Position numbers and translations under genes: made by a program
The notes under the pieces: generated by a model
Databases searched by the model: none
What the model saw: only the letters and a program-made list of their open reading frames with translations
What the model was told of the DNA's origin: nothing
DNA from: Paralichthys olivaceus
Lineage: Eukaryota > Chordata > Actinopteri > Pleuronectiformes > Paralichthyidae
Direction of reading: 5' to 3'
Length of the DNA: 64,000 bases
NCBI RefSeq assembly: GCF_024713975.1
Contig: NC_091094.1
Coordinates: 16,525,001 to 16,589,000 of the forward strand
Shown: positions 44,112 through 57,900 of the stretch, in pieces
Layout: the number at the start of each line of letters is the position of its first letter
How positions within the stretch are numbered: the first letter of the stretch is position 1

Positions 44112-45306
44112 ATGGAGAGAACTCCAATCTGCTGCACCTTTGCTTCACTGGTCGCTCTGCTCGTCCTCCTCTTTCTTCCTGTGAGGTCTTGGTGTAAGGA
44201 AGACAACTATAGATCACTTTCAGAGGTGCTGTATGTCCAACAAGGCTAGAATTACACAAACAAGTGAGTTACTGTACATCCACATTTTCAGACCTGATCT
44301 CACAGCTGGCACCTTGTCTTTCAGGCTAACACAGAGTGCTGTAAGGACGTAAGGAGGTTTGATGACATCGATTATGACAGCTTTGTGAGTCTGATGGGAA
44401 GGAGAAGTACCACTCAAACAAACGGTGAGTTAGTTGTACAGTAAAAACATCCACAAACACTTTCACAATGAAATGATTTATCCTCCTCTAACATGCAACT
44501 CCTTTTACAGGGCAAAGAAATGCCCCAATGTCAAGAAAAAGTAAGAAGCTCAAGTTTAATTCAGTGATTAACCAATACCTGATTGATCAATCACTTACTG
44601 CACTTTCAAAAACACACCCAGGATGGATAGATGGATGGACAGTATTGATACAGATGGATGGTATAAAAATAAAATCTGTGGTCTTCTCATGCAGGATCAC
44701 ACATGGATCACATCCTGGCTGATCTGCTGTTGCGGAGGACAAGTGAGTGACTTCAGTAACACTGACAGCAGCTCATACAAACATCTAGTATTTTACACAA
44801 TTTCCCTGTGTTGTTGGATTTTAATGGGAAATTGCATATTTGATATACACATTGTGTTTTTATCAATGCATTCACCTGCCATAGGCTTTAATCTACAGAA
44901 CGTGGAGGTAGATGGGAAAGAAGTGTGTACATGCCAACATCAATATTTGTGTCCAAACTGTACATCCCACAGCTTCATGCTGTAGTGTTTGTATTAAGAA
45001 GTAGTTGACTGTGTAGTGACAGAGTGGAGGTAAACTAATTGTTTCCCTTGTAAGCCACAGGAAATGAATGTCAGTGTACACACAAGTCTTTACAGAAGAG
45101 CAGAGGCTGACTCTCCAATCACGAGAGGCAGAGGTGATTAAACTGAAACCTGCATCCTTCCTGAAATTAGAGAAAAATAGTTGCTGCTTCATCTTTTGAC
45201 CAATTTTGTTCTTCCTACTCAGGTTCCAATTGTCTCGAATGAAGATGTCGCAGCTCCACCATTTTACCTTCAGTCTCTCACACTGCTTACAACAGCTACT
45301 GTATAA
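44112..45306 (+). CDS. tac3: Tachykinin-3 (neurokinin B)-like neuropeptide precursor
   Basis: Coding exons read as 44112-44225, 44325-44424, 44511-44540, 44695-44742, 44885-44907 and 45223-45306. Phases join to 132 residues. A signal peptide (residues 1-27, LVALLVLLFLPVRSWC) is followed by CKED, like the start of mature TAC3 precursors. Residues 48-65 read RR|FDDIDYDSFVSLM|GRR: a dibasic-flanked, amidation-ready (Gly donor) tachykinin close to the fish neurokinin-B-related peptide, but with Ser for the Gly of the FxGLM core. Where a second peptide (neurokinin B) would lie, residues 85-96 read MDHILADLLLRR, which keeps the MD.I..L..RR frame but not the core. Family role: hypothalamic peptide acting on NK3 receptors in reproductive control. 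The first donor (GAG|GTGCTG) and the tiny exon 44885-44907 are the weakest parts. AATAAA at 45401 closes the gene. Confidence 0.7.
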
Positions 45307-45400
45307 ACAGAGGGCATGTATTTATGTTATTTAACCAAAGAAGCGACAAAAAAAATGTTAACCATCTGCACTAGCAAATGTTAAACAAGACAAGATGTAC

Positions 45401-45406
45401 AATAAA
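45401..45406 (+). promoter_or_regulatory. Probable polyadenylation signal of the tac3-like gene
   Basis: AATAAA 95 bases after the proposed stop codon, within caataaaatatg. Confidence 0.55.
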
Positions 45407-45419
45407 ATATGAATTTATT

Positions 45420-48400
45420 TATAGTGATTAAAGTACCATTCACAGAAAACCTCCCCGCACATGTGTGCTCAAACACTCACACAAAGTAAAGACAAGCAAC
45501 ACACACTAATGAGTACTGACTCAGTTCAGACGTCAATATAAACATAAAGACATTTCAAATAAAAATACTGTACTGTACAACTTTCCCTTGATAAAATCGT
45601 ATGGGCAGGAAGATATAAGTCTACTGATGGTGATGCAACAAAAAGTGTCATTTGTCAAAATCAGCCCAAATTTTTTTATTTCACTAGGAAAAAAGGGTGT
45701 CTATAATTTCTAGAGCCCAATATATCAGTTGGTCGGTCTACAAATATTGCACATGTGAACCTTTTGCAGGCATATTGGTATTTAAAAATTTGATGTAAAA
45801 ATATATTTTCAAATTAATTTATAGTTATAATAAAGTTTATGGTTAAACACGAAATTATGTGTTATAAGGTATTGATAATGACATTGTTTACACTATTTGT
45901 ATTGGTCACCAAAAATCCTTATCAGTCAGGATCCAACAATAAAAAAAAAGTGCTGATTTGGTGAAAACTGGATTTTTCCTTTTCAAATACTGAACTTGCT
46001 CTGTGCACATGTACTGAAGGAAACTGGTTATGAACACAGAAAAAAGTGCAGGCTTTAGTTACATTATACATGTGTAACCTCGAGGCAAATCTAAAGGTTT
46101 AACTGGTGTAAGAAAAAAAAATTTTTTTTAAAACACACCAAAAAGCCCCCATAACACTCAAATGCATTTTCACATAAAACTTAATCCTGCCTGATTCCTG
46201 AAGCCATTCTGTATTTTCATACTATATTCTTCTATATTTGGTAATTAATGAATCTCCTGCCATAACATTAATCTTTGTTTGGCTACAAAGTTGTAAAGAA
46301 ATTAGCAAGGATAATTTCTTAATATATGCAATGTAAGAAAAGAAGAAGCTCTGTCCCACCCCACCCAGCATTTACAAAATACTCATTGCTGAAAGTACAT
46401 TTGTATAAAAGACATAACTCTTGCTTATTAAGTCATGAACAACTAGTCAGCCACTGGCAAAGGCCATGCTCTCTACATTGGAAGGATTCAATAAGCTGAA
46501 AGTTGTCACTCTCATTATGGTCATGTCACAGTGCAAAGTCACGTGTTCAGCTGTTGGCTCATACAATCTCAATTTACAAGGCACAAGCTAATGAGTCCAC
46601 CAGGAGATACAGGGAAGTATGAAGTGCTGATCCAGAGACAGTTTCAGGAAGAACAAATAGAAAACCATGTGCTACAGATGGGTAAGAAGGAAAGGAAGTT
46701 GGTTTACGGATGCCGAGGGCTGCAGTCTCCCACTCGACTTTTCCACACACAGCCTCATCCAATAAATATCTAATTAGTTGGACAATTGCCGTTGGGGTGC
46801 ACTGTGGCCAATTTAATCAATCTGGAGATAAAATGCAGGGTTTCATTCACTCAAGACTAATGGATTGGTTAATGGAAGATTTTCTTTGGTTGACTACAGC
46901 CCACTGACTTCCTGCTCCTCCAGCTGAAGGTGTGTCTAACAACCATAGCTGGATCCCAGACCAAATAAAAGATGGCTGTGATGAATGAACATATAAAACA
47001 CCAGTTATAAAGACTACAGGGAAGCACCAACATTCACTGCATTAACTCCAAGAAGTGTTCACAAATAACAGCGTGTCTGTCCGTCCTCAGTCTGGTTTCA
47101 TCCCAGAGGAAAATCTTTGGCTCGACTGTTAAGAAGACTGATCACTTAAAGCATCGTGGTCACATAAATGCATCTCTATGTTAGCAATAAACAGATAGAA
47201 CGGACTCCAAAAACCTTGCTAATGAAATGTATTTTGGGTTGGGCTTTTTTTCTACAGATCATTTTGAGGATAATTGTGATAGATCAGCTAAATAAATGTG
47301 ATAACACAAATTGTTATTATCTATAGGACAAAAACACTTTTACTGCACTTTCACATGAACTAATAGGAAACTGTATTCACCTTAAAGTCTGTAAAACACC
47401 TAAAACGATTGACTAGTGGCTCAATGTGCAATTATTCTTGATAATCCATTAATTGTCTTTTTCCCCCAAACAAAAACATGAAATATCACCTTGGTCCAGC
47501 TTCTTGCATATTAGGATTAGCTGCTTTTCCCCCCTGTGATAGTTACTTAATCATTTTTGGGGTTTTCAGGAACACACACTTTTCATTTAAAATATTTTGT
47601 AATTTTTTACTATTTTATAACATTTGACATTTTCAAAGCAAACATAATGTGTTTTTTATGGTAAAGAGAATTACCATTAGTTGCAACCCAGGTCATTTCA
47701 ATAAAACTTTAAATCTTTTTTTTTAAATGAAACAAGACTTTTTTCATTAAGTTAATTTTCCAAAAGCTTAATATAAATTAAATGGGACTTTCAGAATGGC
47801 ACCACAACATTTCAACAAATAAAATTGTTATATTCCTTTACAAGGAACATGGATGTAACATTACAATTACACTGAAGTATGATAGAAAATACTAGAATCA
47901 AATTTGGAAGTCAGAAAGCTGGTTCTCAGAACAAATACAATATCATCTATGATATCTATTATTGAGTGAACGGAGATTGACAGATTTTAATTTTGTTCAA
48001 TTATCAGAAAATGAATGAAGTAGCTCCACACCTCACCTCTTAGTCACTTGTTTCAGTTCAAGACACAATCTGTTTTCATCAGCAGGCACATAGTTCTCTG
48101 TGTGAACTGAGGGCCATCTACTTCATTGTGTCAAGACGAGAGTGGTAGATCAGGTTTTGGTGGTTTTGCAGCAGTCAAGAAAGGGATCAGATGAAACGTG
48201 CCTCTGGGAAATAATTATTGATTGATGCAGATTTAAAAAGTGCTTTAGTTAGTTTTCAAATGATCATAACCTACAGCAAGCTGCTTTCAACTTGAAAATT
48301 GTACAAACCATCTTACAAATCTGGAAAAATAAGGGCCTAAAATGCAGTCGCAAGTTGAAGTTAGTAGCAGTCCTTCAGCTCAAGACACTTCAGATCAAAG

Positions 48401-48529
48401 TGGACAGTTGGTTCTACTTTAGTAGAAATATGAGCCAAGATTATCAGAATGAATGAATAAGCAAAGATTAAAAACACAAAATTCTGTCTCTTCCTAATGA
48501 AAATGTTCCCTTCACACACCCACAGAGTC
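45420..48529. other. Intergenic stretch and c1galt1 3' untranslated region
   Basis: AT-rich; no gene recognised. Part of the right side must be the 3' untranslated region of c1galt1, whose stop is at 48530. The polyadenylation site was not assigned. Confidence 0.6.
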
Positions 48530-51500
48530 CTACTGCTGTTTGTCCTCTGGTACAATGGGAGGCTCTTTACCAGTCCCAGGATGTTGATCTTCATCCTGTC
48601 TCTTATCCGTCTTGGATGGATCCACACCCTCTCCTTGCCCTTTCACCTGAGGAACCGCCTCTTTTTGTCCTTCTGCAGCCGAACCTGAATGCTCAATACT
48701 ATAGCGCTTTGGGGCGGGGGGCTGGTAACGGTGTCTATAGCCGAAGGCACGCAGGTGATAGGTGTAGTACTCCAATAAATACATTTGTGAACCATCAACA
48801 TAGTGGAAAGACACAGACAAGTCTGAGCAGCAGAATGGACCCTGAAAAAATAAACAAAAAACAGTATTTGGTTATGCAACATTACAGACGCGTCCACATT
48901 TTCAATCTACACAAATCAAATCTCTAATCAAACAGCTGAATGAATGTTTCTCTATACCATCTAATTGGATCGGATAAAACCGTCGTCTCAGTTGAGGAAG
49001 TTTAAAGCCCATCTGTGTAATTCTTGTGGATGTAACAATAGCAATATAAAAGACTTTTGTAAGAGCATGATAGCTCAACAAAGTCTGGTGGTTTTCACAT
49101 GTAATGTCTTTTTCTGACTTTCATATTTATCAGAAAATAAGGTTGTTTTGCCAGCAACTGAAATAAACACAAACTGTCCAGTTTCAATCCACAAATATTT
49201 AGCGGTGACACACTCTGACTGTCATGTCATATTTCACTGTGCTCGGCTCAAACAAAATGCGTATCTCCAGGGTGCACCTGTCACAAGGTGATAATTACAG
49301 AAATTGTTTTCAGAATATAGAACCATGCATCCAACCGATGAACATGCCACTTCTGTCGATCTAGTTTCACCACTGACTGTGTAAAGGAGATTTGCCATTC
49401 TAACCTGACAGCCTCCAATATTGACAAACAAGTTGCTTCACTTGCCTCTATGATTGGGTAGTAGCAGTAGCTCCAATACCAGAAGCTCTTGGGGAACTTG
49501 TATGTGAGGTGCTGCTCCGGAACAAAGGGGTGAAATGTCTCCCTGTGCGCAGTATCTCTGGCGTCTCCCGCCAGCACCCCGACTTTCTCCATGCATTGTC
49601 CCATTGCCAGGTCCTCTACAGAGGTAGTGTGAGTGCACTGTTTGGTTTTAAAACCTTCTACAAATCGCCGCAGAGCCTCTCTGCTCAGCACATACCCTGC
49701 TCCACCACTCATGTAGCCCTGCTTGGCGTAGGGCTTGAACCGTCGGCCAAAGTAAATCGGCTCGTCCGGCGTGTGGTTCGCAAGAACCCACCGCAAGTTG
49801 TCTACAATCACGTAGGTGTCATCGTCTGCCTTGAGGAACCAATCTGCCTCGTGGCTGTGATGCTCATAGGCGTAATGGAAGGCCCGGATTGTTTTCCAGT
49901 AGAGCTGATCCCGACCTTCCTCTGTACCTAATCCCACAGTGGGGAAGTTGGGGTCAGCCACGGAGCTCATGAAGACCACCACATTGCAGTGACGGCTCCA
50001 CGTGGTCTTCACATGTCGAGCCTTTTTCTCCAAGTTGTTTGGTGCGGTCATCACCCAGCAAAGAATCCGCACCTTTTTGTACAGCTCATCAGCAATGTGG
50101 CCATCCTCACCTGGTAAACAGATAAAAACATAAACATCACACATTTAAGTAAATTCTTTAGAGTCAATGTTCATTAAGAGCATTTGAACAAACACTAGTA
50201 CACTCATACCCTGGAGTGCATTAGTTATAAAATCTAATAAAATCCCATTGCAAGTGCACATGAGGGTTGGACAGTTTTCTCTATTGTCAGGATTTCCATA
50301 ATTCTTCTTTTATCAGACCAACAGATCAAAAAACAAATCTATCAATGATATAAAAAGAGAAGCAGTGATTCACAGCAGGTGCATCAGCACATTTGCACTC
50401 TGTGCAACATACTTGGGGAAGATATTTTTCTGTATCCGTGGTTAATCAGAAAACAAGTCCACATGTAGTAACCTGGCTACTGTAAAGGTGTGTGCATATG
50501 CAGCATGACTACGTCTTTTTCATCCACAACTCAAACATGTTTGGTAACCACGCCTTGGTTTAACTGTAGTGTACACAGTCACCATAAATTATTTTAATAT
50601 TTAAACTTTCCAATGGTGGAAATTAGCTGATGATTCAGACATCTAGAGAATATTGTTGTTAGTTTCAGCAGGAGAAAACGGGGCGACTGCAGAAATCAGG
50701 TTTTTCAAGTTAAAGGACATTCTTAACTGATTGGATGACTGGATAATCCTGTATGCTATTCACAGTATACCCAGTTACTTTCAGTGCACTTTAATGCATA
50801 TATATTCAGCATGATAAATAAAAATCAGTGTGAAAGCACACTGCGGCTGGGAGCAAAAAACAAATCCCTAAAATAAGACAAGTTGCAGAGATGATGAAGA
50901 GACATAAGGTACGATGTAGTCCAGCAGGGGACAGTGAAGGAGCAGCATCTCCTTTTGACAAGCAAAGCCAGTGTTTACCCCCTCATTTCTATTTACTTTC
51001 CTCCTTTTGTCAACTTGTAGGAAGTGAGGGAAGAAAAAAAGGACAATGAATGAGAGGAGGTGGAGATGAACATACAAGAAAGTTGCCAACTTAATTACTG
51101 ATTACAAATTACTCTGTGGTCTCTTTTGTCTCACTAATGGATTTATTTCTTGATTCAGGATTCCACACAAAAATAGGGATCATATTATCTGCTCAACTAG
51201 GGCTGGGCAATAAAATAATTAAAATAATAATTATTACAATTGAATTTGAATCAATAGCAGTAGAACTAAAAGGTTTAAATACATATCAATATAATGCTTA
51301 CGCATTGTGTCAGCACAGTGAGGCTTGTTCTACTTCAGATTTAGAAAATGTTTTCCTGCAAACTTTGTGATTCTCTGCTCATAAAAAGTTTCAAACCATC
51401 ATCAAGCCTTCCCACGAACATCTTTTGGATCGAGGCATATTTAGAAGCAGTACCTTTGTGATGAGGGTGCTTCAGGTTGAACAGAGCAGACCTCTCCTTC

Positions 51501-51664
51501 TTCCATATCTTCCTCTCTTCCTCCAGCTCCTGCTGATAGTCACTGCGTGCGTTGAAAGCTATGGCCTGCCTCTCAAACCAGACCTGCCCTAGAAACATGT
51601 ACAGTATGAAGGTCCCGACCACAAACCCCGCAACGAAGAAGAATCTGGATCCGAGGGTCTTCAT
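48530..51664 (-). CDS. c1galt1: Core 1 synthase, glycoprotein-N-acetylgalactosamine 3-beta-galactosyltransferase 1
   Basis: Three coding exons, 51664-51454, 50110-49446 and 48841-48530, joining to 395 residues. Layout: type II membrane anchor (about residues 8-26), a short charged stem, then the glycosyltransferase-31 catalytic domain. Motifs: [31 protein letters not shown] (DDD at 166-168, the metal-binding DxD), [43 protein letters not shown] and [13 protein letters not shown]. Family role: adds galactose to GalNAc-Ser/Thr in the Golgi, making the T antigen core of mucin O-glycans, with the chaperone C1GALT1C1. The second intron begins with GC (GAG|GCAAGT), required to keep IIE|GPFCC in frame. 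The C-terminal tail (about 60 polar residues) is longer than in the human enzyme. Which fish paralog (a or b) was not settled. Confidence 0.93.
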
Positions 51665-51779
51665 GCTGGATCGGGTGTCTCGCTGTCAGCTGATCAACTC
51701 GGCAGGTGCTGGATTCGAGAGTGGAGGAGAAACATGGACACACGGTTCACTCCGAGCGCATCAAGACTGAAACAGGAAA

Positions 51780-52470
51780 CTTTCAGACCTGACGTAGCAG
51801 TGTGAAGGTGAGCGGCTGGCGTGTGTCACTTCCCTGTGTTTAAGGTGTGGTTTCACTCACCAGCAGCAGCGCAGACACCATAGCAGCTTCACTGTCCGCT
51901 ACTCCATCTTCCAGAGAGACGCCAACTTTCACAGGGAAACGCTGAGTTCGTTTCTTTTTGACGCAGCAGTTTCTTTTTCATCTAAACGGAAACTTAGCTC
52001 AGCTAGCCTGTTGCTAACGCTCACCGTGGTAAACAGAGAGCGAGCTAGCCCCAAACAGCCGCGCAATAAAAGCCAGGACGGATGGAGCTAAATCATAACG
52101 CCAGGCGTCAGCGGCCCCTCGGTCATGTGTTGGGCAGCGGGCGTTAGTCAACACGGAAGTCCATTGTTTCCTCGACGCTGCTAACGTTAACTTCAGTGCT
52201 AAGTTAGCGGGGAGCTTTCCCGTCGTGATAACGGAGCGAACGGAAGTGTCACAAAGTTTCCTGACCGACTGGGATGGACGAGGTTGATGTTGACCGCGAC
52301 AACTCATCTAGTTTGAGGAGAACAACGTGAGAGCCGACAGCGCGAGATAACACCACCGTTACACAAACAAACACACACACAAACACACACACACACAACT
52401 TCTCCTGGCTGCAGGACCGGAGCCACCGCTTCCGCTTACTCTTTCAAAATAAAAGCGCAAAACAGACACG
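51780..52470 (-). promoter_or_regulatory. CpG-rich 5' region of c1galt1
   Basis: Upstream of the start codon, CpG and GC content rise clearly above the surrounding AT-rich DNA (for example ccaggcgtcagcggcccctc near 52101). Possible noncoding first exon and transcription start lie here. A CA run sits at 52363-52397. No opposite-strand gene starts nearby. Confidence 0.5.
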
Positions 52471-52829
52471 TGTACACGCTGCCTCGGTATAGTCCGATGT
52501 GGGACTTTTCATTATTATTCCCAGACACCTAGCAAGCAACCTGTACGTGTGTGATACAGTCTATGGTGATGACCATACAGTCTGTGTTGATGGCAACATG
52601 TGGTATCACTCACACAGGCCTAAATGATCCCCTCATGAAAACCACATTTAAAGTGATTTGAATTTTGATCTGCACACTAGTATTTTATGATTTGTTTTGT
52701 CTTGTCTACCTGCTTTTTAAGTGCTATAATAAAAAATATTATTGTTGTTGTTGTTACTATTACTCTCTGTGTCTCTGTACACTGTTTTAATATGCAGAGC
52801 TACAATGGAGGGATAGTCACCAGTCCCCC

Positions 52830-53090
52830 TTTAAAGGGATAGTTTACCCCAAAATGAAAATTCACTCACTATCTACTCACCACTATGCCGATGGAGGCAG
52901 AAGTGTTTGAGTCACAAAACACTTCTGGAGTTTCAGGGGGGAAAACAGTGCTGCCGCCAAATCCAACACAATCGAAGTAAATCGTGACCACTTCTTCAAA
53001 TGTAAAAAAACATGCCTCCATACTGCTCCTGTGCTGTCATCCAAGTGTCCGTAAGCCCTGACATTGAATACTCCAAAAATTTATGAAAAA
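52830..53090. repeat. Dispersed repeat beginning aaagggatagtttacccc
   Basis: Begins with ttaaagggatagtttacccc, followed by atgaaaattcactcactatc and caaaacacttctggagtttc. I recall this arrangement as a common interspersed repeat in percomorph fishes. Single copy here; class not determined. Confidence 0.5.
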
Positions 53091-53420
53091 TTAAAAGAGA
53101 ATTTGTTTTAATATCCAATGGTTGTGGGGGAGGGTTAACTGTTTACTGACTAACTCATAACACCACATAATAATTGTAGATGTCAGTCTACACTAATGAA
53201 CTGCCTTCAACCTTTTTTACCAGCACTGAAGTACAATTTCAAATAAACTGTTAACACATCCACACCCAGTTGTTATCTCAGTTTGAGTAAATAACACTTG
53301 GACTTTGTCCTTACAGGTCTGAGGGAAGGATTCTTCTGTCACAGGAGACAAAACAAATATCAATCATTTACACATCAATGCAAATAACTGGATGAAGCAC
53401 AGAGGACTACAGTGGTATTC

Positions 53421-53426
53421 TTTATT
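53421..53426 (-). promoter_or_regulatory. Probable polyadenylation signal of os9
   Basis: TTTATT on the plus strand (AATAAA on the minus), 1.5 kb beyond the os9 stop. The interval 53430-54928 is then the os9 3' untranslated region; it holds no credible ORF. Confidence 0.45.
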
Positions 53427-54928
53427 TAATAAAAAACAAAGATTGCCCAAAGTATTTACAAGGCAGCTCAAATGGACTTTAGTCATACAATGAAATCAAT
53501 CATGGTATTTTTAAAATAAAGTAAAACAGCCCTATTCGACAAAACGGTAATAAATCTTGTCTTTTCTGCCTCTGGTGTTAGATATCATGGTTTAAAAATA
53601 AGTCAATGTGTTTGCTGGATAACACACAAGTCTCCACCAGGTCATATTTGCCATTAAAGTTTGGAACAATGTACATATTTAGATGACAAATTCAAGTGAA
53701 TAAATGTTTTTTCTGCCTACTCATGCACGATCTTGACACTAATGGAGACATTTGGAACAAATGCCTTAGTCAGGTGCCTGAAACAGTTTGTGTATATGAC
53801 TCATTCCTGCAGTGAAATTAAGTTACAAGATTGCACCGTAACAAATTTTAACATATTTACTAAGGACACTCAAGTGCCTCTTAATTTGTGCTGATATACA
53901 ACAAATCAATTCAAAGCCACATTCACGCAATGATTACGCACAGGTTTGTTTGCATGTAGCCATATTAATTCACAAACTGTACAGATTCAGCCCTTTGAAA
54001 GAAACCTCTGTGGATCCTTAGAAAAGCTCTGCATGGATTCATTATTTCCATAGACTGAATTATTGACATTGTAGCTTTCCTTAATTTTCTTTGCTAAATT
54101 AAATATAGGTGAATAAAATAAAGTTCTCGTCAAAAAGAATAACAAGGTACTCACAAAAAAGATTTCTCTTCCTAACATCCCTCTAAGAGTTTTTCTTTTA
54201 AATCCCTTTAATCACACACACAACACCCCGAGGGAAAACCAAAAGATGAATGTAACAATGCTTAAATTTGGTATTTCTAAAAAGTATAAAGTGCCACAGC
54301 ATTTTTACAAACATGTATGTAATGTACAGTTCTGTTTGTTGATAACATTACCACCAAACAAAGTTTCAAAGACAAACAGCAACTGAAAAATGAACCCTTG
54401 AGGTTTTGTCCCTTTTTTCCATTTTCACGTATATAAACCACCTGTGGAATGACTCATCCAGTGTAATGAGACATGCACCACCACCCTCCATCAGCTGTGT
54501 CATGTCAGAAAAAACTAGAACTTCAGAACTTAACTGCAAATATTCAGTAGCACTCACTGACATATTTCTAAAAAGGTACATGTTGTATTTCACACGGCTT
54601 TTTGAGCCATCTATCAAAACTGAATCCCATCAAAAAGGGGAAAATGCATAACTGCATATAGCTGCACAAAGACAGCTGACATGTTGCTGTTTCACTGTGC
54701 AACATATAAATGGTGCCTACTGAAGACACATATTGTCTTTTTCAAAACACAGAGAGATTTTCTGAATGTGCGAACAGGTGAGTTGATTATCTGCCAAATT
54801 TCGTAGCAGTGATTTGATCATGTCAGCTCTTTTTTAAAATTTGCTGCTGCACTTCAGAGTCCTTTCTTCCCCCTGGTCTTAAGAGGAGTTCACATTCACA
54901 AAAGGTCCAATTAATGTCCTGAACGAGC

Positions 54929-57900
54929 TCAGATGTCCACGTCGTCTGAGTCAGAGGTGCTGGATGATTGGGACTCCTCCTGGGACTCTCCCCACACAAA
55001 CCTATAGTTGTTCTCTAACTCCTGCTGCCTCTTTTGCTCCTTGTAAACTTCTTCTGTTCCTCCAGTCTGGGGGATAAAAAGACTGGATGTCAGATAACAA
55101 GCACAACCTGACTGACTGATCCACTTTAGGGCAGCCACTAACACATATTTTCCATTATTCAATTCTACAGTAGAGCTCTCTTCTAAAAGCTATTGATTGA
55201 AACACTGCCACTGTAAATCACGGTAGAATAACCACAGATTATAGCCATAATATTTTCTCTTATTCAATGGAAATTCTGAGATAGCAGAAAGATGACTTTA
55301 TGATATTAAGAAGCAAACATAAATCACGGCCAACATTGATGTTGTGGTAGGCGGTTAAAAGGAAATCAATGAGTGGAAAACATTTTGTCGGTTTAAAATA
55401 CCAATGTTTACAACATCAATGTCATCAAGCACAATGTGTGGTCATTTTTGGTTTTATACCAGAGAACGAAAATTTTAAACTAAATTATCAGTGTTAAAAT
55501 AAGTTCTGTAATTTCTAAATTTGGAAAGTCAGTTGTGTCTGACAACCTAGAACCTGTCAGAAACTTTAACATTTGTTCCTTAATGTCTTAGCAGTCTCTT
55601 ATCTGTTGTATGTGAAGCTACAGCTATACAAAGACTGGAAACAGGGGAAAGCAAGGAGCCTTGCTGTGTCCTCCTGGTGTCTCCACTTATTTTTAGTTAA
55701 CTACACCAAGTGAAGACAAATAACTAGAGGTGTGGAAATTTCTCCAGTCTTCGATGCATCGCGATGCAGACATGATTGTGCTCTGTCATTGATGCGGAGA
55801 CAGAGCACAATCAATGTTTTTAGCTAGGTTCATTGTTTTGGCGATGTCCTGCTGCTGTATAATTACAACCAGCGCTGCTTCAGGACCAGGACAGACACTC
55901 ATTAAAGGTCCGGTGGTCCTGTGTCGTAGTCTGCTTCCTCCTCACTCCCCCTCTGACCTGCGCTCACTTAACACTTTAACAATAAACACCATCATTGATC
56001 ACAAATACAGGACTGACGTTTACTGTGTGTTTGTTTGATTCGCTGTGGAGTTTGTGAAACACGTGTTAAACACACCATGCACACTTATTCCCCTGCTTCA
56101 CACAATGCGAGACGAAACGTGACTCGCATAATCAGGACATCAGGATTAAAGTGATGGAACAATCTGGAGTCATGATCCGACATCATCGATTGATAACTAA
56201 ATACATGTGGTTCTCAGTTCTTGTGAAGAGGGACAGAGATGAGCAGACACACACACACGCCTGCAGACAGAGGTTTTCCCGCAGATTATGACATAACACA
56301 GTGTTTTAACTTCATTGTTGCAGAAGAAGTGGAGCCTGGTTTATTCAGGACCAGAAATTGGAATTCAGCAGGTTTCGATAAAAATCAGTTCTAAGTGTGA
56401 TGATTAGAAAACATCAGATGAGCAGAGTCTGTCATTTACCAGCGCAGAGTAATGCACCTCAGTGCAGTGGCACTGCTAAGGGGGGCCAGGCAGGGCCACC
56501 TCCATACATTAAAGGCTATAATCAGTGTTTGTCGTTTTAAGCTTTAGGTGCAGCACACAAGTCTAAACTGAATGAATGTCAAATCATCACTGCCACGTGC
56601 AGTAATATAGAAAATTGTTGAGGTGATGCATCGAATTCGACTCGAATTGTTGACTGCTGAATCGTAATCGAATCGTGATGCTAGTGATGACACACACCTC
56701 CATAAATAACCCCATGAAATAGATGTTTCCCCCCCACTTTTTTAAAGATGTTAATTTAGGAGGAGAATATTCCATCAGAGCTGTTTGTCTGATGGGGAGG
56801 ATGGTTGGTTTTAGAGAGTTACAGAAATGTTCTGAAACAAAGCATTTGCATCCACTTTGCAAAGTAAAGAAACAAGTATTTGAACTCCTCTTTCTAGGTT
56901 CCTATTTTCATTTGCCTTGGGCATGCCCTGCTGTACACCCAGATGAACACACAGGTTCACCGGCTTGCCCTTTATTGTCGCAACAAACTTTGAGGTCAGC
57001 TAAACTCCTGCCACACACAGCAATGCATGACATCAACCTATTTAAAGTGAATGCTCAGATCTTTTTTTTTTTAATTAGACATATTCAGAGAGTTGAGATC
57101 TACGAGGTTTGGCGAGATGATCAGACAATGTCCTCTTTCCTCATAAGAGGAATGTGGTATTGTTTGGCCTGTGCCTCATGTTTGCACTGCACTTAGGCCA
57201 TCATTCTAGTTTACTGAGCAAACACAAATAACAGTATCACGGTGCATGACATGTGAACAAATATCCTCCTAGCCAAGGAAACACCTGTATTAAAAATTAC
57301 CAAGAGGTTTATGAGTAGCTCCCTGAAGGACTTTGTATCTTCTTCAGTCAACCACTGATCACCTGCCTCCTCTGCATTCTTTCGTGTCAAGATCTTCACC
57401 TCAATTTTACCTAAAACAAAAGATAGAAAAAACAGATGGACAGGAGGCGTGTGAATTAAATATTTCCAAGTTGCTCTAAATAAGAATATGTGCCAAATGT
57501 TAAAACAGAAACAAAAATTTGTAAAGACAAAACATTTAATGAAAAAAGAACACACGGATGAAACAGCTTCCATTTCCGTTTTACTTTAAGACAAGCTTCT
57601 GCTTTCTGTCATAATGACCTTTAATCTTGCGATTCCCTTGAAGAAAAAATAACTAATGTAATGGCTCCCTGTTCAAATGTCCTGCTACTAATTTGGATCT
57701 TCAGTAAATGCACGTTTTTTTTCTTGCAGCATAAAAGATATGGGAAACCCATCATGTTGCTAGCTTGATATGTACATCTGTTGAATGGTTGAACGTTGGA
57801 AAACATGAGAGTTGTGTGGTTTTTGACAAAGATGAGAATATAAATACAGAGCTGTGAGTTCAAGATAACAGATGACAGAGAGAAAAGGCCGCTGAGTGTT

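Noticed and set aside
49509-49931. 140-codon plus-strand ORF over c1galt1 exon 2
   Set aside because: Shadow of the galactosyltransferase exon on the opposite strand.
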